Source: Paralimibaculum aggregatum (GTDB taxonomy: Bacteria; Pseudomonadota; Alphaproteobacteria; Rhodobacterales; Rhodobacteraceae). Taken from it: DNA of 64,000 nucleotides. Location: positions 1-64,000 of the forward strand of contig NZ_BSYI01000006.1 in NCBI RefSeq assembly GCF_030270585.1, written 5' to 3'. Below the pieces are notes generated by a model. It was given only the letters and a program-made list of their open reading frames with translations. It ran no database searches and was not told the origin of the DNA. This document shows positions 36,269 through 45,886 of this stretch, piece by piece (position 1 is the first letter of the stretch; the number at the start of each line of letters is the position of its first letter). The position numbers and the translations under genes are program-made.

Positions 36269-37171
36269 ATGTCGAATACCTATGCCAACCTTCCTGCGCC
36301 GTCTCCGGAGCAGGGGCTGAGCCGGTATCTCTCGGAGATCCGCAAGTTCCCGATGCTGGAGCCGGAAGAGGAGTACATGCTGGCCAAGGCCTGGGCCGAC
36401 CGGGGCGACCGGGAATCGGCACACAAGCTCGTGACCTCGCATCTGCGCCTCGCCGCCAAGATCGCCATGGGCTATCGCGGCTACGGGCTGCCGACGGCGG
36501 AGGTGATCTCGGAGGCCAATGTCGGGCTGATGCAGGCGGTCAAGCGGTTCGACCCGGAGAAGGGCTTCCGCCTCGCCACCTATGCCATGTGGTGGATCCG
36601 CGCCAGCATCCAGGAATACATCCTGCGCTCGTGGTCGATGGTGAAGCTCGGCACCACCTCGGCGCAGAAGAAGCTGTTCTTCAACCTGCGCAAGGCCAAG
36701 GGCAAGATCGGCGCGCTGGAGGACGGCGACATGCGGCCCGAGCATGTCGAGAAGATCGCCAAGGATCTCGGCGTCAACCAGGAGGAGGTGGTCAACATGA
36801 ACCGCCGGCTCTCCTCGGGCGGCGACAGCTCGCTGAACGCGCCGCTGAAGGGCGACAGCGACGGCACCAGCGAGTGGCAGGACTGGCTGGCCGACGACGA
36901 TGCCGACCAGGCGCTGGCCTATGCCGAGAGCCAGGAGATGGAGGCCCGCCACGAGCTGCTGATCGCGGCGATGGAGGGGCTGAACGAGCGCGAGAAGCAC
37001 ATCCTCACCGAGCGCCGGCTGCGCGAGGACCCGGTGACGCTCGAGGAGCTGAGCCAGGAATACAAGGTCAGCCGCGAGCGGATCCGGCAGATCGAGGTGC
37101 GCGCCTTCGAGAAGCTGCAGAAGAAGATGCGCGAGCTGGCCCGCGAGAAGGGCATGCTGGCGCGGGTCTGA
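36269..37171 (+). CDS. rpoH: RNA polymerase heat-shock sigma factor (sigma-32)
   Basis: A 300-residue RpoH. Region 2 is complete (SHLRLAAKIAMGYRGYGLP, EANVGLMQAVKRFDPEKGFR, ATYAMWWIRASIQEYILRS), as is the RpoH box region QKKLFFNLRKAK. Region 4 shows LNEREKHILTERRL and the helix-turn-helix VSRERIRQIEVRAFEKLQ. AAAGGGGACG before the ATG is a good binding site. A TTGACC at 36208-36213 may be the -35 of its promoter, but no matching -10 was found. Many Rhodobacterales have two rpoH genes; which paralog this is cannot be told here. Confidence 0.97.
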   Translation: MSNTYANLPAPSPEQGLSRYLSEIRKFPMLEPEEEYMLAKAWADRGDRESAHKLVTSHLRLAAKIAMGYRGYGLPTAEVISEANVGLMQAVKRFDPEKGFRLATYAMWWIRASIQEYILRSWSMVKLGTTSAQKKLFFNLRKAKGKIGALEDGDMRPEHVEKIAKDLGVNQEEVVNMNRRLSSGGDSSLNAPLKGDSDGTSEWQDWLADDDADQALAYAESQEMEARHELLIAAMEGLNEREKHILTERRLREDPVTLEELSQEYKVSRERIRQIEVRAFEKLQKKMRELAREKGMLARV

Positions 37172-37225
37172 GCGGCCGGGGCGCCGGCCCCGCGCCGCCC
37201 TGCCCCGCGGCGGCGTGCCGGCAGG

Positions 37226-38062
37226 TCAGCCGGCCGGCGCGGTGCAGCCCCGGATATCGGCGGCATAGCCGTCGGCCAGCACGGTCATGCGGATGTCGCT
37301 GCGGGAGAGCCAGGCGCTCTCGGGCAGCGACACCGCCGCCTCGACGCCGAGATGCCGGCCCGCCGGGGCCAGCGCGATGTCGTGGAACCAGGCCTCCTCG
37401 GGCCCCTCGATCACCACCACCGGATGGCGCGGCGTGTCGGCGAGCGCGAGATCGGCGGAGAAGCGGCGCTCCTTGCCGGCGCCCTCGATGCGGCAGACCG
37501 CGCCCTCGACCCCGGCCGCCGTGCCGCCGCGCGGCACCTCGGCCAGCGCCAGCGCGATCGCGGCATCGCCGGCGACCAGCGCGGCGGGGTAATGCGCCTC
37601 GAGCCGGGTCTGCTCGAAAACGCAGATGTCGCGGCAGACGCCGAGCTCGAGCCCGAGCGAGAGGGTGATCGGCGCCGCCGGGTCCTCGGCCACCAGGCGC
37701 AGCGGCAGCACCACCTCGCCGGAATAGCCGATGGTGCGCATGCCGAAGCTCTCGAACATCTCGGGCCGCGGCCAGAGCACCTCGACGCGGGCGAGGTTGC
37801 GCGAGCCGGACCAGTCGAAGCGCGGCGGCACGCCGGCCTCGCCGGGGGCGCGCCAGTAGGTCTTCCAGCCCGGCGCGATGGCGAGCCGCAGCCCGGCGAG
37901 GCGGGTATCGCCCTCGAGCCGGCCGGGCAGCAGGTCCGGCAGCACGAAGGAGCGGCCGGTGGAGACCAGCGACTGCGCCGTGGCGGCCGGCGCCGACAGC
38001 AGCGCGCACAGCCCGAGACAGGCCGCGGCCGCCGCGCGGAGGATCTTTTTTTGCGTGCTCAT
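37226..38062 (-). CDS. Periplasmic DsbD N-terminal-like (DsbD-alpha/DsbC corrector) protein
   Basis: A 278-residue exported protein: signal peptide ending ATAQS near residue 30, then an immunoglobulin-like domain of the DsbD-alpha/PF11412 family. GWKTYWRAPGEAGVPPRFDW and the redox CRDIC pair (Cys-x3-Cys) are diagnostic. It likely relays reducing equivalents to periplasmic thiols, for example in cytochrome c or copper-site assembly. It lacks the membrane and thioredoxin domains of full DsbD. Divergent from yqgE, a linkage common in the order. Confidence 0.9.
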   Translation of the reverse strand: MSTQKKILRAAAAACLGLCALLSAPAATAQSLVSTGRSFVLPDLLPGRLEGDTRLAGLRLAIAPGWKTYWRAPGEAGVPPRFDWSGSRNLARVEVLWPRPEMFESFGMRTIGYSGEVVLPLRLVAEDPAAPITLSLGLELGVCRDICVFEQTRLEAHYPAALVAGDAAIALALAEVPRGGTAAGVEGAVCRIEGAGKERRFSADLALADTPRHPVVVIEGPEEAWFHDIALAPAGRHLGVEAAVSLPESAWLSRSDIRMTVLADGYAADIRGCTAPAG

Positions 38063-38165
38063 GATCCCGATATATGCAACGCTGAGATGCGTGAGGATAA
38101 CATATTCGCGACAGGCCGCGCGCCCCGACGTCGCGCCTTGCAAGGGATGGAGCAAACATAGCCGC

Positions 38166-38783
38166 ATGCCCCCGACGGACCCTGATCCGCTCTCCATGAC
38201 CGGCCCGGAAACCGGGCCCGCCGTGCGGACGGATTTCCTCGCCGGCCAGCTGCTGATCGCCATGCCCGGAATGCAGGACCCGCGCTTTCACAAGACGGTG
38301 GTCTATCTCTGCGCGCATTCCGACGACGGCGCGATGGGGCTGATCGTCAACAAGCCCGCCGAGACGCTGGCGCTGAAGGACCTGTTCGAGCGGCTCTCGA
38401 TCCCGGCCACCGGCGAGATCGCCACCGAGCGGGTGCGCTTCGGCGGGCCGGTGGAGACCGGGCGCGGCTTCGTGCTGCACAGCGCCGACTACCATTCCGA
38501 GAACGCCACGCTGAAGGTCGACGACGAGACCTCGATGACCGCGACGCTCGACATCCTGCACGCCATGGCGGAGGACCAGGGGCCGGAGCGGGCGATGGTG
38601 GCGCTCGGCTATTCCGGCTGGGCGCCGGGCCAGCTCGAGGCGGAGATCCAGCGCAATGGCTGGCTCTACTGCGCGCCGGACGAGGAGCTGCTGTTCGACG
38701 CCGACAACGAGACCAAATGGACGCGCGCGATGGCCAAGATCGGGGTCGATCCGGCGCTGCTCTCGACCGGCGGCCGCGCCTGA
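38166..38783 (+). CDS. YqgE/AlgH family protein
   Basis: A 205-residue UPF0301 protein. TDFLAGQLLIAMPGMQDPRF, VVYLCAHSDDGAMGLIVN, FGGPVETGRGFVLHS and ALGYSGWAPGQLEAEI are hallmark stretches. The biochemical role is unsettled; some members influence transcription. ATG 38166 gives a 21-residue N-terminal lead before the conserved part; ATG 38196 is an alternative. Confidence 0.92.
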   Translation: MPPTDPDPLSMTGPETGPAVRTDFLAGQLLIAMPGMQDPRFHKTVVYLCAHSDDGAMGLIVNKPAETLALKDLFERLSIPATGEIATERVRFGGPVETGRGFVLHSADYHSENATLKVDDETSMTATLDILHAMAEDQGPERAMVALGYSGWAPGQLEAEIQRNGWLYCAPDEELLFDADNETKWTRAMAKIGVDPALLSTGGRA

Positions 38784-38862
38784 GGCGGCCGGCGCGGGGC
38801 CGGACCGGGCTCCCGCCCGCCCACCCCGCCCGCTCCGGCCCCGCGCCGGCGGCGGTCGCGGC

Positions 38863-39450
38863 TCAGCGCTCGACCCGGCCGCGCCGGTCGGCCCGGAGCG
38901 CGGCATAGAGCACGTGGTTGCGCCAGCGCCCGTTGATCTGGAGATAGGACTGCGCCACCCCCTCATACTTGAACTCGCAGCGCTCCAGCAGGCGGCGCGA
39001 GGCGGCGTTGTCCGGCAGGCAGGCGGCCTCGAGGCGGGAGAGGTCGAGCACGCCGAAGGCATGGTCGCGCAGCCCCGCCAGCGCCTCGGTCATGTAGCCC
39101 CGGCGGGCGTGGCGCTGGCCGGTCCAGTAGCCCAGGGTGCCGGCCTGCGCCGGCTGGCGGCGGATGTTCGAGAGGGTGATGCCGCCGATGATCTCGCCGC
39201 TCTCGCGCCCGACGAGGAACAGCGGGAACGCCTCGCCGTGGCGGATCGCCCGCTCGGCCCAGGCGACGCGGTTGCGGAAGGCGCGGATCGAGAGATGGTC
39301 GCGCGCCCAGGCCGGCTCCCAGGGCACGAGGAAATCGCGGCTCTCGTTGCGCAGCGTCATCCAGGGCTCGAAATCGGCGAGCCGCGGCGGGCGCAGCAGC
39401 AGCCGCGGCGTCTCGATCTCCGGCTCGGAGCGCTGGCGGCGCACGAACAT
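38863..39450 (-). CDS. GNAT acetyltransferase, RimJ/RimL type
   Basis: A 195-residue N-acetyltransferase of the ribosomal-protein-alanine type. IETPRLLLRPPRLADFEPW at the start, IIGGITLSNIRR, the acetyl-CoA motif YWTGQRHARRGYMTEAL, and PDNAASRRLLERCEFKYEG follow the family order. Its start lies 5 bp after the stop of the M16 peptidase gene, in the conserved thrC-M16-GNAT order. The acetylated target is not known. Confidence 0.92.
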   Translation of the reverse strand: MFVRRQRSEPEIETPRLLLRPPRLADFEPWMTLRNESRDFLVPWEPAWARDHLSIRAFRNRVAWAERAIRHGEAFPLFLVGRESGEIIGGITLSNIRRQPAQAGTLGYWTGQRHARRGYMTEALAGLRDHAFGVLDLSRLEAACLPDNAASRRLLERCEFKYEGVAQSYLQINGRWRNHVLYAALRADRRGRVER

Positions 39451-39455
39451 CGGCG

Positions 39456-40727
39456 TCAGGCGGCGAGGCGCCGGGCCAGCGCCGCGGCATCCGGCGCCCG
39501 CTGCACCGGGCCATAGAGCGCCAGGCTCGGCGGGCCGGCGAGGATGCGCGCGGCGACGGCGCGGGCGGCGGCGGCATCCACCGCGTCGATCTTCGCCACG
39601 GTCTCCTCGAGCGGCAGCACCTTGCCCCAGATCGACATCATCGCGGCCATGCGCTCGGCCCGGGAGGAGGGGCTCTCGAGCCCCATCACCAGCCCCGCCT
39701 TGGTCTGCGCGCGGGCGCGGGCGATCTCGGTCTCGGAGAGATCGGCGGCGGCGCGGGCCAGCTCGTCGGCGGTGAGGTTGGCGAGCTCGCCGACATCCTC
39801 GGCGCCGGTGCCGGCATAGACCATGAACAGCCCGCAATCGGCCCAGGCGGCGGCCTGGGCGAAGATCGCGTAGCACAGCCCGCGCTTCTCCCGCGCCTCC
39901 TGGAAGAGCCGCGAGGACATGCCGCCGCCGAGGGTGGTGGCGAGGATCTGCGCGGCGTGGAAATCCGGGTCGGCATAGGCCGGGGCCGGCAGCGCGAGGG
40001 CGAAATGCGCCTGCTCCAGCTCCTTCTCGACGCGCCGCTCGCCGCCGCCATAGCGGGCCTCTGCCCGGGCGCTGCGCGGCTGCGGCGCCATGTCGGCGAA
40101 GAGGCTCTCGGCGAGCCTGACGATGGCGTCATGGTCGACCGCGCCGGCGGCCGAGAGGATCATCTGCCCGGGCCGGTAGTGGCGGCCGATGAAGCCCGAG
40201 AGATCGGTGCGCGAGAACGCCCGCACCCGCTCCGGCGGGCCGAGGATCGCCCGGCCCATCGGCTGGTCGGGGAAGGCGGTCTCCTGCAGCCAGTCGAAGA
40301 TCACGTCGTCCGGCGTGTCGAGGCACTGGCCGATCTCCTGCAGGATCACGCCGCGCTCGGTCTCGATCTCGCCCTCGGCCAGCGCCGGCTCGCGCAGGAT
40401 GTCGGCCAGGATGTCGAGCGCCAGCGGCACGTCGTCCGGCAGCACCCGGGCGTAATAGGCGGTGCGCTCGCGCGAGGTGTAGGCGTTGAGATAGCCGCCG
40501 ACATCCTCGATCTCCTCGGCGATCGCCAGCGCGCTGCGCCGGGCGGTGCCCTTGAAGGCCATGTGCTCGAGGAAATGCGCGATGCCGTTCTCCTCGACGC
40601 GCTCGTGGTTGGCGCCGGCCTCGATCCAGATCCCGAGCGCTGCCGAGCCGAGCCCGGGCATGTGCTCGGTGACGATGCGGAAGCCGTTGGCGAGCCGGGT
40701 GGTCTCGACGGTGGTGGGCAGGGTCAT
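39456..40727 (-). CDS. M16 family zinc peptidase (mitochondrial processing peptidase-like)
   Basis: A 423-residue pitrilysin-clan peptidase. The inverted zinc motif HFLEH is at residues 51-55 (HXXEH) within NGIAHFLEHMAFKGTARR; the downstream Glu ligand lies in ALAEGEIETERGVILQEIGQ. Bacterial relatives of the mitochondrial processing peptidase beta subunit have this length and act on exported or misfolded peptides. Its ATG overlaps the thrC stop by 4 bp. Confidence 0.94.
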   Translation of the reverse strand: MTLPTTVETTRLANGFRIVTEHMPGLGSAALGIWIEAGANHERVEENGIAHFLEHMAFKGTARRSALAIAEEIEDVGGYLNAYTSRERTAYYARVLPDDVPLALDILADILREPALAEGEIETERGVILQEIGQCLDTPDDVIFDWLQETAFPDQPMGRAILGPPERVRAFSRTDLSGFIGRHYRPGQMILSAAGAVDHDAIVRLAESLFADMAPQPRSARAEARYGGGERRVEKELEQAHFALALPAPAYADPDFHAAQILATTLGGGMSSRLFQEAREKRGLCYAIFAQAAAWADCGLFMVYAGTGAEDVGELANLTADELARAAADLSETEIARARAQTKAGLVMGLESPSSRAERMAAMMSIWGKVLPLEETVAKIDAVDAAAARAVAARILAGPPSLALYGPVQRAPDAAALARRLAA

Positions 40728-42115
40728 GGCTGGCGGCGCTCCCGGATCAGGGACTGGATCTGGGCAAGGTCGTTGGCGATCACGGTCATGCGCTCCTCGC
40801 GCTCGTAGAGATCGGCGAGCCGCGGCGGCAGCGGCGGGCGGATGCCGCAGGCGGCCTCCACGGCATCGGGGAACTTGGCGGCATGGGCGCAGGCCAGCGC
40901 GATCATCGGGGTCTGCGGATTGCCGCGGACCTGCGCCGCGCCATGCACCGCGATGGCGGAATGCGGGTCGAGGATCTGCCCGGTCTCGGCATGGATGCGG
41001 GCGATCGTCTCGGCGGTCTCGCTCTGGCTGACCCGGGCGCTGTGATAGCTGGCGCGCAGCCGCGACATCGCGTTGGCGCCCAGCGTGAAGCCGCCGGAGG
41101 AGAGCGCCTGCATCAGCTCGGCCACGGCATAGGCGTCGTGGTCCAGCGCGTCGAAGATCGCCCGCTCGAAGTTCGAGCTGACCTGGATGTCCATCGAGGG
41201 CGCGGTGGTCTGCACCACCTCCGAGCGGCGATACTCGCCGGTCTGCATGCAGCGGTGCAGGATGTCGTTCTCGTTGGTGGCGATCACCAGGCTCTCCACC
41301 GGCAGGCCCATGCCGCGGGCCACGTTGCCGGCATAGATATCGCCGAAATTGCCCGTCGGCACCGAGAACGACACCGGCCGGCCCGGCGCGCCGAGGGCCA
41401 GCGCCGCGGTGAAGTAGTAGACCGTCTGGGCCATCACGCGGGCCCAGTTGATCGAGTTGATCGCGGCGAGCCCGGCCTCGTCGCGGAAGGCGAAATCGTT
41501 GAACATCGCCTTCACCAGCGCCTGGCAGTCGTCGAAATCCCCCTCGACCGCGAGCGCGTGGACATTGGCATCCGCCGGCGTCGTCATCTGCCGGCGCTGC
41601 ACCTCCGAGACCCGGCCATGCGGAAAGAGGATGAAGACATCCGCCGCGCTGTTGCCGCGGAACGCCTCGATCGCGGCCGAGCCGGTGTCGCCCGAGGTGG
41701 CGCCGACGATGGTGACCCGCTCGCCGCGCCGGTTCAGCACGAACTCGAAGAGCCGGCCGATCAGCTGCATGGCGACGTCCTTGAAGGCCAGGGTCGGCCC
41801 GTGATGCAGCTCGAGCACCCAGTCGTTCGGGCCGGTCTGCGCCAGCGGGCAGCGCAGCGCATGGCCGAAGCCGCTGTAGGCTTCGCCGATCAGGGTGCGG
41901 AACGTCGCCGCGTCGATGCTGTCCTCGACGAAGGGCAGCATGACCCGCAGCGCCACCTCCTCATAGGGCAGTCCGACCATCGCCTGCAGCTCCTCCGCGG
42001 TGAAGCGGGGCAGCGCATCGGGCACATAGAGCCCGCCGTCGCGGGCGAGCCCGGTGAGCATGGTCTCCTCGAAGGGCAGCGCGGGAGCCTGTCCGCGGGT
42101 GCTGATGTAGCGCAT
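40724..42115 (-). CDS. thrC: Threonine synthase
   Basis: A 463-residue PLP enzyme converting O-phosphohomoserine to threonine. YISTRGQAPALPFEETMLTG is the N-terminal signature; the PLP lysine is in HHGPTLAFKDVAMQL; GATSGDTGSAAIEAFRG and VPTGNFGDIYAG bind the cofactor phosphate and substrate. Length fits the long-form (type 2) class. First gene of the thrC-M16-GNAT unit; no threonine/isoleucine-rich leader peptide was found in the 217-bp upstream gap. Confidence 0.97.
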   Translation of the reverse strand: MRYISTRGQAPALPFEETMLTGLARDGGLYVPDALPRFTAEELQAMVGLPYEEVALRVMLPFVEDSIDAATFRTLIGEAYSGFGHALRCPLAQTGPNDWVLELHHGPTLAFKDVAMQLIGRLFEFVLNRRGERVTIVGATSGDTGSAAIEAFRGNSAADVFILFPHGRVSEVQRRQMTTPADANVHALAVEGDFDDCQALVKAMFNDFAFRDEAGLAAINSINWARVMAQTVYYFTAALALGAPGRPVSFSVPTGNFGDIYAGNVARGMGLPVESLVIATNENDILHRCMQTGEYRRSEVVQTTAPSMDIQVSSNFERAIFDALDHDAYAVAELMQALSSGGFTLGANAMSRLRASYHSARVSQSETAETIARIHAETGQILDPHSAIAVHGAAQVRGNPQTPMIALACAHAAKFPDAVEAACGIRPPLPPRLADLYEREERMTVIANDLAQIQSLIRERRQP

Positions 42116-42332
42116 TTGGCGAGGGTCCTGGTTCTGCGTGGTCCGTGTCGGTCCGGGCGTGGCCCGCGGTGCGGCCCGGGGCCTCGGTCTGGAAATGGGT
42201 CTCGGCGTTTCCCCGTGCTTAGCGCGAAGCCGAGGGGCTCGGCAATCGCCGAGGCCGCCGCAGCGACGCCTGCGACGGCGGGTGTCGCATTCGCGATGGC
42301 AGTGCCGATGCCGGACTGATAGGGGCGGATAT

Positions 42333-43589
42333 ATGTGGCGCGCATGCATTTCCAACTGGCCGCTGTTCCTCGGCACCCTGCTCATCATGCTGTCCAACGG
42401 GCTGCTGGTGACGCTGCTCTCGATCCGCGGCACCACGCTCGGCTTCTCGGAGACCGCGATCGGGCTGATGCAGGCCTGCTATCCGCTCGGCGCGCTGGCC
42501 GGGGCGGCGCTGGTGCCGCGGCTGGTGATCCATGTCGGCCATGTCCGCGCCTTCGGCACGCTGGCCTCGCTCTGCTCGACCGCCGCGGTGGTGCATCTGG
42601 TCACCGCCGATCCCTGGAGCTGGGGGGCGATGCGGGCGCTGGCCGGGTTCTGCTTCCCCGGCCTCTACATCGTCGCCGAAAGCTGGCTGAACGCCGCCGC
42701 CGAGAACCGCAGCCGCGGCGCGCTGCTGTCGATCTATGTGGTGACCCAGACCCTCGGCGGCGCGATCGGCCAGGCGATGGTCGGCATCCCCGACCCCTCC
42801 GGCGCGCTGCTGTTCGGGCTGGTCTCGATCCTGATCTCGCTGGCGCTGGTGCCGGTGCTGGCGGTGGCCTCGCCGGTGCCGCGCTTCGAGGTGCCGGAGC
42901 GCATGGGCCTCGGCGCGCTCTACCGGATCTCGCCGATGGCGGTGACCGGGGCGATGCTGAACGGCGTGGCGCAGGGCGCGTTCTATGTCGCGGTGCCGCT
43001 GTTCGCGCTGGCCCGCGGCTATGGCGTGGCCGAGGCCGGGCTGCTGCTGACCACGGCGACGCTGGCCAGCGCCGCGGTGCAGGTGCCGGCCGGCTGGCTC
43101 TCCGACCGGACCGACCGGCGCCGCGTGCTGGCCGGGCTCGCAGGCGGCGGCGCGCTGCTCGCGGCGCTGATCGCCGCGGGGCTGGCCGAGAGCTGGCTGG
43201 CGCTGGCGGTGGCCGGGGTGGCGGCGCTGACCTTCCCGATCTACTCGCTGGCCATCGCCCATGCCAACGACCAGCTCACCCCCGGGCAGTTCGTGCCGGC
43301 CAGCGGCACGCTGGTGATGGCGATGTCGCTCGGCACCTTCCTCGGCGCCGGCGGCGGGCCGCTGGTGATCGGCGCGTTCGGCCCCTGGGCGCTGTTCGCG
43401 CTGCTGGCGCTGACCCAGGCGGCGACGGCGGCCACCGCGCTCGCCCGCATCGCCAGCCGGGCGGCGCCGGAGCAGCTCGCCGCGGCGCGGGCGCTGTCGC
43501 CGCAGGCGCAGCAGGTCGCGGCCCGGCTCGACCCGCGCGGGCTCGCCGGCGGAGCGGGGGACGGCCCGTCGAAGGGGCCGGCGCGCTAG
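42333..43589 (+). CDS. Major facilitator superfamily transporter
   Basis: A 418-residue protein with about twelve transmembrane helices. LLVTLLSIRGTTLGFSETAI, the loop GWLSDRTDRRRVL (the MFS motif A equivalent in the second half) and ESWLNAAAENRSRGALLS are typical of the YcaD-like drug/metabolite subgroup. The substrate is unknown. AGGGGCGG precedes ATG 42333. It converges on SURF1, sharing a CTAG at both stop codons. It lies as an intruder between thrC and SURF1 in the oxidase block. Confidence 0.9.
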   Translation: MWRACISNWPLFLGTLLIMLSNGLLVTLLSIRGTTLGFSETAIGLMQACYPLGALAGAALVPRLVIHVGHVRAFGTLASLCSTAAVVHLVTADPWSWGAMRALAGFCFPGLYIVAESWLNAAAENRSRGALLSIYVVTQTLGGAIGQAMVGIPDPSGALLFGLVSILISLALVPVLAVASPVPRFEVPERMGLGALYRISPMAVTGAMLNGVAQGAFYVAVPLFALARGYGVAEAGLLLTTATLASAAVQVPAGWLSDRTDRRRVLAGLAGGGALLAALIAAGLAESWLALAVAGVAALTFPIYSLAIAHANDQLTPGQFVPASGTLVMAMSLGTFLGAGGGPLVIGAFGPWALFALLALTQAATAATALARIASRAAPEQLAAARALSPQAQQVAARLDPRGLAGGAGDGPSKGPAR

Positions 43590-44263
43590 GCGCCGCGGCG
43601 CGCCCGGCGCAGCCAGAGCACGCTCATCACCCCCCAGACCAGCGCCAGCCCGCCCCAGGTCAGGGCATAGCCGAGATGGTCGTTCGGCAGGTTGACGCCG
43701 AGCCTCTCGGCCTCCGGCGTGGCGCCCAGCGAATGCCGCTCCGCCACCACCAGCAGCGGCTCGGTGCCGAGCGCGGCGGCGAGCGGCGCGACCTCGCGGC
43801 TGAAGAACAGCCCGGCCCCCGCGTCCGGCTCCGGGGTGAAGGCATCGCCGGCGGCCCAGAACAGCGCGCCGGTAAGCGTGATCGGCGTGCCCGGCGCGGG
43901 CAGCGCCCCGGCCGCCTCGGCCTCCGGCACATAGCCGAGATCGGCGAGCACCAGGCGCCCGTCCGCGGTCTCTACCGGCGCGATCACCCGGTAGCCGGGG
44001 CCATGCGGCCGCCTGGTGGTCAGCACCCGCGCCATGCCCGGCGCCAGCCGCCCCTCCAGCGCCACCCGCAGGAAGGCGTCGCGCTCCGGGTCCGGCGCTG
44101 CCGGGAGCGCCGCCGGCGCGGCGGCGAGGCGCGCCTCGAGGCGGGCGATCAGCCCCTCCTTCCAAGCCAGCCGCTGCACTTGCCAGGCCGAGAGCCCGAG
44201 CAGCACCGCGACGCCGACGACCCCGAGCAGGATGGGCGCGATCGCCCGGCGGTTCACAGCCAT
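43586..44263 (-). CDS. SURF1 family cytochrome oxidase biogenesis protein
   Basis: A 225-residue SURF1 homolog. It has an N-terminal transmembrane helix with the conserved LLGLSAWQVQRLAWKEGLI, a periplasmic domain (GPGYRVIAPVETADGRLVLADLGYVP), and a C-terminal helix preceded by NDHLGYALTWGGLALVWG. SURF1 helps insert heme a into subunit I of aa3 oxidase. Third from the end of the leftward cox operon, 141 bp after coxC, with a long hairpin in the gap. Confidence 0.93.
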   Translation of the reverse strand: MAVNRRAIAPILLGVVGVAVLLGLSAWQVQRLAWKEGLIARLEARLAAAPAALPAAPDPERDAFLRVALEGRLAPGMARVLTTRRPHGPGYRVIAPVETADGRLVLADLGYVPEAEAAGALPAPGTPITLTGALFWAAGDAFTPEPDAGAGLFFSREVAPLAAALGTEPLLVVAERHSLGATPEAERLGVNLPNDHLGYALTWGGLALVWGVMSVLWLRRARRGA

Positions 44264-44314
44264 GATCGAGGCTCCTCTGGCGGCAAGGAAACGGGCGCCG
44301 CGGCCGAGGCCGGG

Positions 44315-44373
44315 CGCCCGCAAGCCCGCCGCCTCCGGGTGGGTGGGCGGGGGAGGTGGCGGGCTTGCGGGCG
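44315..44373. repeat. 22-bp-stem palindrome between coxC and SURF1
   Basis: 44315-44336 pairs with 44352-44373 with a single mismatch, around a 15-base loop. The inner part of the arms (CCCGCCGCCTCC / GGAGGTGGCGGG) matches the arms of the 80-bp dispersed element, so this may be a shortened relative. No T-tract follows on the minus strand, so it may stabilise mRNA or attenuate transcription rather than terminate it. Confidence 0.8.
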
Positions 44374-44404
44374 ATCGCGCCCGCGCCCCGCCGCCCGTCG
44401 GGGC

Positions 44405-45226
44405 TCAGCCGCCCCAGATGTAGATGCCGGCGAACAGGAACAGCCAGACCACGTCGACGAAGTGCCAGTACCAGGCCGCCGCCTCGAAGCCGACATGCTG
44501 CTCGGCGGTGAAGTGCCCGCGGCTGGCCCGGATCAGGCAGACGAAGAGGAACAGCGTCCCGACGATCACGTGGAAGCCGTGGAAGCCCGTCGCCATGAAG
44601 AAGTTGGCGCCGTAGATGTTGCCCGAGAAGCTGAACGCCGCGTGGCTGTACTCGTAGGCCTGGAAGATCGTGAACAGCGCGCCGAGCAGCACCGTGGCGA
44701 GCAGCCCGTAGAGCAGCGGCGGGCGCTTGCCCTCGATCAGCGCATGGTGCGCCCAGGTCACGGTGCAGCCCGAGAGCAGCAGGATCAGCGTGTTGATCAG
44801 CGGCAGGTTCCAGGGATCGAAGGTGGTGATCCCCACCGGCGGCCAGACCCCGTCCGGCGCATCCGCCGTTGCCATGGTCAGATCGCCGATATCGCCCACC
44901 ATCGGGAAGATCGCGTGCTTGAAGAACGACCAGAACCAGGCCGAGAAGAACATCACCTCCGAGATCACGAAGAGGATGAAGCCCATGCGCAGGCCGATCC
45001 GCACCACCGGCGTGTGGTCGCCCTGATGCGCCTCGCGCACCATCTCCGACCACCAGGAATACATGGTGTAGCCCACCACCAGGAAGCCGAGGACGAAGAC
45101 CCAGGGGGTCACGTCGTGGAACAGCAGCACCGCCCCCGAAAGCATGATGAGCGCGCCGATGGCGCCCAGCAGCGGCAGCGGGCTCGGTTCCAGGATGTGG
45201 TAGTCGTGATTCTTCTCATGTGCCAT
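44405..45226 (-). CDS. ctaE: Cytochrome c oxidase subunit III
   Basis: A 273-residue seven-helix subunit of the aa3 oxidase. [16 protein letters not shown] at the start, the Glu-containing helix [47 protein letters not shown] and the terminal [20 protein letters not shown] are canonical. It stabilises the proton uptake side of subunit I. It lies after ctaG in the leftward oxidase cluster. Confidence 0.98.
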   Translation of the reverse strand: MAHEKNHDYHILEPSPLPLLGAIGALIMLSGAVLLFHDVTPWVFVLGFLVVGYTMYSWWSEMVREAHQGDHTPVVRIGLRMGFILFVISEVMFFSAWFWSFFKHAIFPMVGDIGDLTMATADAPDGVWPPVGITTFDPWNLPLINTLILLLSGCTVTWAHHALIEGKRPPLLYGLLATVLLGALFTIFQAYEYSHAAFSFSGNIYGANFFMATGFHGFHVIVGTLFLFVCLIRASRGHFTAEQHVGFEAAAWYWHFVDVVWLFLFAGIYIWGG

Positions 45227-45267
45227 GGCTCGTCCTCCGCTGGCTCCGCAGGCCCGTGGTTTTCGTC

Positions 45268-45882
45268 TCAGTCGAGTGCCGCGCGCCGGCCGTCGTCATC
45301 CTCGGCGGGCTCGGTTTCGTAGAAGGTATAGGACAGGGTGACGGTGCTCACCCCCTCGGTCTCGCTGTCATCGAGCATCTCGGGATCGACATAGTAGGTC
45401 ACCGGCATCGAGACGCGCTCGCCGGGGGCCAGGGTCTGTTCGGTGAAGCAGAAGCAGTCGATCTTCACGAAATAGCCGCCCATCGAGAACGGCGCGACAT
45501 TGAAGCTCGCGGTGCCGGTGATCTGCCGGTCGGTCGGGTTGTAGGCCTCGTAGAAGGCCAGCCCGGTCTCGCCGATCCGGATCTCGGTGGTGGTCTGCAC
45601 CGGGCGGAACTCCCAGGGCATGTCCGAGGCGGTGGAGGCGTCGAAGCGCACGGTGATGGTGCGGTCGAGCACCTCCGCGGCGGCCTCGGTGCGCTCCATC
45701 GGGCGCCCGCCGAAACCGGTGACGCGGCAGAACAGGTCGTAGAGCGGCACCGCGGCATAGGCCATGCCGAGCATGCCGAGCGCCACGCCGAACAGCGGCA
45801 GCGCCTTCTTGCGGAGATCGGGGCGCTGGCGGGGCGGCTCGGGCCGGGCCTCCGGTTTCCCGGGCTTCGGGGTCTCGGTCAT
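45268..45882 (-). CDS. ctaG: Cytochrome c oxidase assembly protein CtaG (Cox11)
   Basis: A 204-residue copper chaperone that delivers CuB to subunit I. It has a cytosolic N-terminus, one transmembrane helix (about residues 28-48), then a periplasmic Cox11 domain with [38 protein letters not shown] and [10 protein letters not shown]. The Cys pair in CFCF is the copper site. It begins 4 bp after the stop of the small upstream ORF. Confidence 0.96.
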   Translation of the reverse strand: MTETPKPGKPEARPEPPRQRPDLRKKALPLFGVALGMLGMAYAAVPLYDLFCRVTGFGGRPMERTEAAAEVLDRTITVRFDASTASDMPWEFRPVQTTTEIRIGETGLAFYEAYNPTDRQITGTASFNVAPFSMGGYFVKIDCFCFTEQTLAPGERVSMPVTYYVDPEMLDDSETEGVSTVTLSYTFYETEPAEDDDGRRAALD

Positions 45883-45886
45883 CGGC

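Noticed and set aside
41890-42345. Possible leader peptide for threonine attenuation upstream of thrC
   Set aside because: The frame starting near 42345 has no run of Thr or Ile codons and no terminator/antiterminator pair was found.
42219-45322. Two frames near 950-1000 codons on opposite strands
   Set aside because: Both overlap the MFS, SURF1 and coxC genes in other frames; composition artefacts.
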